Shown in pieces: positions 53,201-62,200 of a stretch of DNA of 64,000 nt. The notes under the pieces were generated by a model. It was given only the letters and a program-made list of their open reading frames with translations, ran no database searches and had not been told where the DNA came from. The DNA lies in NCBI GenBank assembly GCA_907165275.2, contig OU015662.1, forward strand, positions 11,994,501 to 12,058,500, written 5' to 3'. A program made the translations under genes and the position numbers. The DNA comes from Zygaena filipendulae (Eukaryota; Arthropoda; Insecta; Lepidoptera; Zygaenidae). Position 1 is the first letter of the stretch. Each line of letters starts with the position of its first letter.

Positions 53201-56200
53201 TACTCGGTGGGTCGCCAGGGCAACAAGAAGGCTGCCGGCTTCAGTGAGAAGCTTTGGCCCATCAATGGAGGCGAGTGGGCGCCCGCCTCTTGCTCCTACA
53301 GCGAGATTATACTCACTGGGTACGCTGTTATGTAGTATATCTTCTTTCATATTATCAACAGGTTGTACGACATATCTTACAGCAACAAGGCCCATATTAA
53401 CAAACACTACTTTACTCAAGCTTGGTACGTTTTTATCTTTTTAATTTTTCAGTGCGATGAGTCGTCATTTACTTGCCCTGTTCCCTATTGTACCCTTTTC
53501 TTTCTTCTATTCATCTCTTCTACTCGTCATCTCTGCATTTACTTCCTTCAATCTCATGTCATTCGTCACATAATCTATTCATCCTTTCTTTGGCTCTTTC
53601 TCTCATATCCACTCACTTTCATGCTTTTTTAGTAACGAACCTTTCATCCCTTGTTATCTCATATCCATACCGCGCCAAAGCCGTAGTAGCGTAGTGAGTA
53701 AAACAAACAATATCTTGAAAGCGTATCAGGTTTGAATACCATTTGCAGCCTCCATCAATGGTCAACTGCTCTGAAGGAGTTTACTGTTGTCATAATAATA
53801 AAGTTCATCTTATCTTATTGCAGACACGCTGACGGCAGTGTTAAATTTTGGGACGCCAGTGCGGGGACCCTACAAATATTGTACAAATTAAAATGTTCTA
53901 AAGGTACGTGTTTTACTTTCATAATCATAATTTTTCTCTCACTTAAGGAATCGAGAAATATTTGGTACATGCCCGAGGTTTTGCGAGAGTGGTTATATAC
54001 GAATGTCTTCAATTATGAATTAACTTGTGCTTGTGCAACGAACAAACTAGTTTTTTCGTTACGCTTTTACGCCTTTACGGCTCAACCGATTATCATGAAA
54101 TTTTGTATACATGATGTCAGATTTACAGAAAACGACATAGGGTACTTTTTAATCCCGAATTTCATGCTGGTGAATTCTCGTGAAATTTTGCATAAGTTCA
54201 CTTCGTCAGATGTACAAAGAAGGAAATAGGATACTTTTTATCGTGAAATTAAAATTAACGCGAGGAACAAAATAGGAAGTAAATAATTGATTGTTGTCCT
54301 GTGTCGCTCCGGTGCCGGGCAGTGTTCGAGCGGCGCTCGGGCTCCGGCTGCGGCGAGGCGTACGGCGGCGCGTGCGGCGGGGACGAGGCGCCGCTCGCCA
54401 TCCAGCAGGTGGCGCTGTGCGCGGAGTCGCGGCGCCTGGCGGTGGCGCTGCCGCACGGGCACGTGCTGCTCTTCAAGTTCCGCAAGACGGACACGCCCGC
54501 CGCGCCCGCCGCCAGCACGCAGGTGCGCGCCGCCATCCCGCAGGGGGCGCTGTGTGGCGCTGCCGTACCACCACTACACCACCACATATATAAGAAGCTT
54601 ATACAGACCTATACAAACATATTGGTTCAAATTTATTATTATTTTCAGGTGATAGAAATACCAGTAATATCGGATGTGCTTGAAGAAGAGACGTCACCGG
54701 AAGCAGATCCCGGTCGGAGCGCTTCTTTCTGCAGAGGGGGAGATAGCGTCGAAGGGGAGAGCAGAAGAGTGAGTTAAAAAAAAAATCCTGAAGTGTTCCC
54801 ATACACTTAATTTAAAATGCGATCCGACACTCGATCCCGCTTCTGATGCGTGCGTGTGCGTGTGCGTGTGTGCGCAGTCGGGCGCGTGGTCCCGCGCGGG
54901 CTCGCTGCGCGTGCGCGGGCCGGGCGCGCGGCGCGCCGCCGGCTTCCAGCCCGCGCTGGCCGCGCTGCAGCAGGGCCCGCCGCACCCCATCGCCGCGCTC
55001 ACCATCAACTCCTCCTACGGCCTGTGAGTTCTGCACTGCACTACCCCGCACTACTCCCCCCCCCCCCCCACATACACAGGTACACACAACAAAATAGATA
55101 GCTATGCAGGGCACACTAATACAGATCTATGTGTGCGAAATATTTTGTGTAAATATTTTGTATCAGAGTAACATGCTAACACACACATCGACACAGTAAA
55201 GCAAGTATCACACAGAGCCGCGCTATGGCATCTTCGTAGACAATATTATTTTTATTATCATATATAATTGCACAGGCAGGTGTTAAAGTACGGCGAATAA
55301 GACATGTCTAACCTCTGGGCCCTTATCTGGGCCATAGTGATATGGCCAACAACATTCCTTGCCCATAATGCGCGTCCCAAAAACGCATTTCCAAACGTTC
55401 TAGATGCCAAGATATTAGAAAATGTTATTCTTTATGCCATAAGAAACGTGGTTAATGTATTTTTTGCAGTAAAACTTCTTTGATTGCGAGGGAAAGACAG
55501 TTTTTGCGGCGTCTTATCTTAGCGCGGCGGGTAATGGTCATAGTGAATAAGGGCCCTGATCAGGTCGAAAATAAATAATTGTATTGATATTTAAAAACTT
55601 GTGGGAAACGAGGCTATAGTGTCGCTAAATTGCTGAATTGTAACTTGTGTGTGCAACCTGCTTTAGGCGTTAATAGATAAACTGCTAGTTGGATTTATTA
55701 GTCATACCCTCTTATAAAATATGTTGTGCCCTATCAATGAACGTTTAAGATTTCCATTACCCTCAAAAAGTAACTATATGTATTTCGCCTATAAAACTTC
55801 CATATTGCTTACGGCCATATTGCTGACTACAAGACAATTGCTTAACGTCGTCATGAGTCATTTAACACCATTTCAGCGAGCAGAGATAATTGTGCTTTAC
55901 GAGCAAAATATTTCTATAAGTGAAATCGCACGTCGATTAATGATATCTGTAAGTATAACTTAAACTTAATTGTTTGACATATTAGACTTTTCAAAGGTAG
56001 CTTACTGGTTTACAAATACCTACTATAAATGAGTGTTTTGTTGAAGGCAGTTTGTTTATTTATTTTATTATTTACAGAGGAGTACGGTTCAAATCTGGGT
56101 GCATCGCTATGCGGACGAAGGGCATGTGAACCGCCATCGGCCTGGCCCAGCGGCTACAGCATATACGGCAGCTTCAAGTCGTCATCAAGACATTGTGGCG

Positions 56201-59200
56201 ACAAATAGTGCTAATCCCTTCGCAACCACCCGTTCTACGGCAACTAGACATGGTGTCACTTTGCAAACTGTGCGTAATCATTTGCGTGCCGCTGGATTGA
56301 GATGTCGTCGGCCGGCGAAGAAAATTCCATTGAACGAGGGTCACAAAGTCAACAGGATTAATTTTGCGACACAGTATTTAAACTTTGATTGGTGCAACAA
56401 TGTTGTAATATTTACTGATGAAAAGACTTTTAGATCTGATAAGGACGGACGCAAAATATTATGGAGACGAACAGGCGAACGTTATAAGGAGATTAATACT
56501 CTCCCTTGCAGGTCTAGTGGTCGCATCACTCTGGGATATTGGGGCTGGATGTCATCGATGGGTCCCGGTGAGTTAATAGAAGTAGGAGGTCGCAATACTG
56601 GTGAAGGTTACCTGGATGTGTTGCAAAATGTTATGTTGCCGAGTGTGCGAGTAGCATATCCAGAAGAACACATTTACTTTGTCCATGACAACTGCTCCGT
56701 GCACCGAGCGCGAGTCGTGCAAGATTGGCTAAACATCCAAGAAAACTTCACTGTTATTGAGTGGCCTTCTAAAAGTCCCGATTTAAATCCAATTGAGAAC
56801 CTATGGGGGCACATGGTTCTCAATTGGGACCCATCAGCAGTGAGATCCAGGTCCAATTTAGATGAAGTAGTGACCTCAACGTGGGAGATCATGCGTGGCA
56901 CTGAGTTGTGCTGGAATTTGGTTATGAGCATGAGGTCACGATTGCAACAAGTAATAGACAATGGGGGCGCACCAATTAAATATTAAAATAAATAATAATC
57001 ATGTCGATGTGATGTTATTGTTATTAGTTTGAAATTATAATGATTTCTAACAAAATTGCATGTTGATTCATATCGCTAATGATTTATTAAATTAAAGATT
57101 GCTTGCCTCATAATAAATAAGGTAACCTTGTCAGTTGTGTTTACTAAAAATTTTTAGTATAATTTTCCATCAGCACAATTTACTGAGTTATAAATATACA
57201 TAAATATTACTAGTAACTTTTGAAACTAAAGAAATAAATCAAGCAATTGTTACCCTTGCTCTCATTTTCTATAAAATCATAATTTTGTTCTAAACTATAT
57301 CTAATCTAACATTATTTCAGTAAATTTGAGTATTTCAAAAACTTGTAATAATACTAAAGACGAGTATATTTTTATATTCCCTACCAGTTATTTTATTTTT
57401 CCTCCTGTTCTCCCTCGCAAAAACTACTATAATACTGATCAAACAAACATCAAACAAATCAATCAGTTAGTAATTTAAAAACCATGTTAAATTTCATAAG
57501 TAGCAAATTAATAACACAATATTGTGTCTCAGTGAGAATCCTATTTCCTACTAATATTATAAACGCAAAAGTTTGTAAGTATGTATGGATGGATGGATGT
57601 TTGTTACTCTTTCACGCAAAAACTACTGGATGGATTTATATGAAACTTTACAATAATATAGCTTATACATCAGGTTAACACATAGGATACTTTTTATCCC
57701 GGAATTACTGCGAGAACTCTGAAATTAACGCGGGTGAAACCGCGGGGCACAACTAGTATCTTATATATTAGGATGAAGACTTAAATTTAATGTGAAATGT
57801 TCTGTGCGCATTTGACTATTCTGTGAGTCTGTATCTGTTGATCCTTCAATAAAGAAAATAAAAACATAATAATGAAACAAAAAATAGGATGGTTTTTTAA
57901 ACAAATTCATTATTTAAAAAAAATAATAACATTTTATTTATTATGTAGAAATTACCGTTATTTAACGTATTTAATAACTTACTTTGAACAACAATATTTT
58001 TGTTTTTTTAACTATTTTATTTTATTTCATTATAATATCACAAATAAAAACAAGATCATTGCTCCCAATATATTTATAAAAAAAAGAAAAAACATTCATG
58101 ATCATTCATTCATGGGTTTGAACCCTATAATTACTCTTTCCTCGATAGTCGATATTATCAAATGCAGTCTTTGGCTCCGCTAGACCAACTAAGCGATAGA
58201 TTAAGCGGTGAAATATTTATCTTATATATGGTTTTTTAATGTCACGAACAGTCTTCATTCGTTTATAACTCACACAATTTCTTGCACCATATTAGTGTGC
58301 ATAATACGTTTGTTCACGGTATTTATGTGTGCGTAAGCGAACTTGTTGGGACGGAACCGATATTTCTCACACATGGATCTGTATTAGTGTACCCTGCATA
58401 GCTATCTATTTTGTTGTGTGTACACATGTACATGCTATACACATCTCCGATAAGTCGTATTACTCAAGTGAGCTCTTTTGAACTTTTCGTTTATACCATA
58501 ACTTACTAGCTGATTTTTTGTTAATTTCGGAATCCCCTCACGAACTCTATACTATGGTTAACGGTAGAAAAAATCGTATCAAAATACGTTACGCATTTTA
58601 GAAGAACTAAGCGCAAACACACCAAAAGACATGGATAAACTACAAATGCGGATAACGAGCTGTTAATCTGTACTCCTCCAAAATCACTTCAGTCGAAATA
58701 CCGTATTTTTTTGTCCACGAAAGCAATGAAATAGGTGTAAAATTTTTGAGAATTTTTAAGCGAGCGTTTCTCGATATCATGAACTCTTGGGCACCCTGCC
58801 GCCTCAGTGTCCGGGTGTTCCATCCCCGAGTCACCCTGTATACGTGACTGTGTGCGTGTGTGTGTGTATGCGCGCGCGCAGCATGGCGTGGGGCGGCGAG
58901 CGCGGCGTGGTGGTGGTGGACGTGGTGCGGCGCGCGCTCGTGTGCGCGCTGCCGCCCGCCGCGCTGTACGCGCCGCCCGACGCCGCGCCCGCGAGCGCGC
59001 CCGCCGCCGCGCCCGCGCCCGCCGCCGCCGCCGCGCCCGCGCCGCTCGGGGCCCCGCGCGCCCGCAACGCCGAGCGGCAGCGGTCGCCCTCGCTCGACCA
59101 GGTAACGTCCGCACCGACACGTCACACGTCACACGTCACACGTCACACGTGACACCCGACACACCGCTCTGACGCGTGCTGCGGTCAAGTACAGATGGAT

Positions 59201-62200
59201 GGAGCATTATGATGTGCCAAAATGGCGATATTTTTCTCGATTTCTATCAGTTTGCGTCGTCAAAACATCCCGCCCCTTAGCAACGTTGGCAAACTTTAAT
59301 TGTTATTGATATAGAAAACTCTGAGAACTTACCGTTATGTCACAGGTCACGGATGATCGTAGGCAATATTTCGTGACCACCGGTGACATGACGATAGGTT
59401 AGGTACTTAGTTTCCATAGCGATAACGATTAAAACGTGTACACTTGGCTAAGGGATTCGGTTAATCAATCACAGTGCTGTAAACTTTCTTAATCGTTTCA
59501 TATTATGGTCGATGTCCCGATACATTATTGATGAACGCGTACTACCCAAGTAGCAACGAAGCGATTTTGGTTGGCTGTATAAAAAAACAAAAACAACTTA
59601 TATGGCAAATACTAGGGTCCCATAGTAAGATAGTACTATAGTGTCGCTACTGTCTATTGTTCTGCTCCATCCGTGTGTAGTGCCGCCTCCCCCCGCGTGC
59701 CCGCGACGCTCACGTGCCCCCGCTACACCCTCACCCTCGGCCGCTCGCGATACCAGGGCATCACGCGACAGTCGAATATAAGCCTTATTACACGCACGCT
59801 CACGTTCGAATATGTCATTCGAAAGACCGAACATTTATTGCACAGTAAACCATTTCGTTCAAGTTCCAATTAGGTTATCGAGCCATAAACTATGTGTCGC
59901 GAGCGAGCGTTGAGAGCGAGCGGGCGGGGCTCCCGCGTCGTCGTATCGTATCGTCCAAATTACATAAAACATCCGGACCGGATATTGTGTCAGATTATAT
60001 TTATGCCCGTTTATGCAAGAGATATCAATTCTGGGTCTTTTGAAAATCGATATATACGTGCACACAGACAGATGGCTATAGTGTTCTGAAGAAGTTAAAA
60101 GAATAAGAATAATTGAAAATATGGGAAAAAAAACTATCAATCGTATTTGGCAGACGATTTTCTAATATTCTATAGGTTAGGCTGGTAATATTGACTACCT
60201 GCTGATGATGTCATAATGAGAATCGTCGGTTCTGCCAATAAGTTGCTTTCTCCGCAAGTAGGTAACGTATTTTCTAAATGGAAACAAAAGTTAACCGTCG
60301 CTGCCGGTAAAACCATCGTTATCGGTTTCAATATAACATTAAAGTAACGTTATTTATCGGTCATTGATTTCGAGTAGATCACGAAATGGAATTATGCTTT
60401 TTGTTTTGAAAGGATCGAAAACACTCGCGTCGTGTGGTGAGAGGTCAAAGCTTTCCGTTCAATTTGCACGAGAAACTGACATAAGCCAGTATTTATATCT
60501 ATCGTCTGATATTATACATATTGGAATAAGTGCATGGCTCATAAAAATTGGACTGAAAGCTGGTTTTAGCCACCCACCCACTAAGCAAGCAAGGAACAAT
60601 AGTGCTGAACATCGTAAACGGGAGAATGTAACTTACAAATGCAAAATCCTACAATGTCGTAAATAAATTATTGTCAGGTAGCATTAGTAAATCACCTTAA
60701 TAAATATTATTGCCTACTGGCACATTTGGTTTGTAATTTTGAAACTTAGTGAAACTTCTTGGAAGTTTCATGATTAGATAGTGGGTTTGCACCGACATGT
60801 ACCCTCGTAGGTCCTAGTGGGTCACTACACTCCTCGTCTACAAAAGTGATAGTTGATTTAACTCTATAGTTAGATATCTACCAAACATAATTAGTTCATT
60901 ACGTACGATGTAAAATATGAAGGCACATAAAAGAAGGGGTTGTAGTGCACGCAATTTACGAACGTTTTAGAGTATATTGTGATAGGTAACAAACAGTGGT
61001 TTGGATTCCAGCGCAAGAGGATCCGCAGGCATTAGTCCACTTTTTACCACGCGTACTGTGTCGGTCGCAACCGACCGCGGCCTCTCGACTGTAATATATA
61101 ATATTTTCTTCACGTTATAACATTGAGTTGCTTTTTCATTTGGTTAAGTTATTATTTGCTGCGGCCGCCCTAGTCGACGATCGGTTTCTATTCGTTTCCT
61201 TTCGATTGGTTTAACATTACCCAAGTTAGCGACAGCGCCGACCCCGGCTTGTCCTCGTAGCGGTATGGCATGGCGTCGTTACGTATACCTAGACCTAGCT
61301 AGTAGCCTCCCTTCACACTCGGCCTGTCGTACTATCCTTACATGCATACATCGACACGAGAAGTAGTCAGTACTCGTAGGGTGCCGTCGCCCTCGAACGT
61401 GTCGGCGCGAGTATCCGGATCCCTCGGAGGCCGGACGTCACCGTAGCCAACTCACGCTTCTGAAATGACACCCTTGGCTAGTGCGTAGCGCCGTCGTTCA
61501 CATTCGGACATAGATACCCGCTCTAGGCCCGGGGCCGGGCCGCGCGTCCATGTCCCAATGTGTCCAAATCCGTCGCAAGCTAGAGGAGGCGTCGCCGCGC
61601 TCCCTCGCCGCCAGCCCGCTCGAGCCGGCGCCCGACGAGCCGCCCGGCGACGACCCGCCCCGGCCGGACGCGCGGCGCAAGTCGGCCGCCTCCTGGAAGA
61701 CCTTCAACCTGAAACGGCAGCTGTCGAAGGTCGATCTCAAGTTCAAAGCCGCGTTCGCTGGCCCCGCCGAGCCCGAGGCGGACGGGTCGCGATTCTACTG
61801 CGAGGCGAGCGACGGCGTCGAGCCGGGGGCGGCGGGGGCGACCGAGGCGACGGGGGCGAGTCCGGACCCCGAGGACGACGAGCCGGCCGTCGAGGCTGCC
61901 GAGGAGGCGACCGAGCCCGGGGAGGGGCCGGCGTCCCCGCTGCGGGTGTGCTCCGACGTGTTCGAGAGGATGCACCGCGAGCTGCAGGAGAAGCGTGCCG
62001 GCGACGTGTATGACAGGATGCAGCGCGAGCTGCACGACCGGTGGCAGGAGAAGGAGCGCGCGGGCGCCGACACGGGCGGGGCGGGCGGGGCGGGCGCTGC
62101 GAGCCGGGAGCGCGCGCCGCGGCCCGTGGACCTGCCGCTCGCGTCGCCGCCTGAGCAGGAGGCGCGCCCCGGCCCCGCGCGGCCCCCGCGGCGGGCGCGG

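Larger units (their letters stand above)
55083..58420 (+). mobile_element. Tc1/mariner-type transposon, complete (3.3 kb)
   Basis: Inverted termini of about 60 bp with three mismatches: left CACACAACAAAATAGATAGC, right GCTATCTATTTTGTTGTGTG. TA flanks both ends (55081-55082 and 58421-58422), the expected Tc1/mariner target duplication. It carries one transposase gene in two exons on the + strand (55853-55948, 56078-56986). Two later insertions lie inside it: MITE family G at 55317-55556 and a Helitron at 57539-57756. Without them it is about 2.9 kb, still long for the superfamily, with roughly 1.2 kb of AT-rich DNA after the gene. Confidence 0.88.
55024..58881 (+). other. Intron largely made of one Tc1-like transposon
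   Basis: Donor GTGAGTTC, acceptor gcgcgcgcag. Without the 3.3-kb transposon the intron would be about 0.5 kb, similar to its neighbours. A run of C at 55056-55070 and a degraded CTAG-ended piece near 58505 complete the content. 57760-58420 lies inside the transposon and is AT-rich without a credible gene. Confidence 0.85.

Noticed and set aside
58640..59172. Several overlapping ORFs of 120-160 codons on both strands
   Set aside because: Only the frame joined to 55023 by splice phase matches tomosyn; the rest are GC-driven shadows.
59673..59873. Possible extra tomosyn exon starting near 59679
   Set aside because: GC-rich open frame after a weak acceptor, but no good donor and no match to the family; mentioned only in the intron entry.
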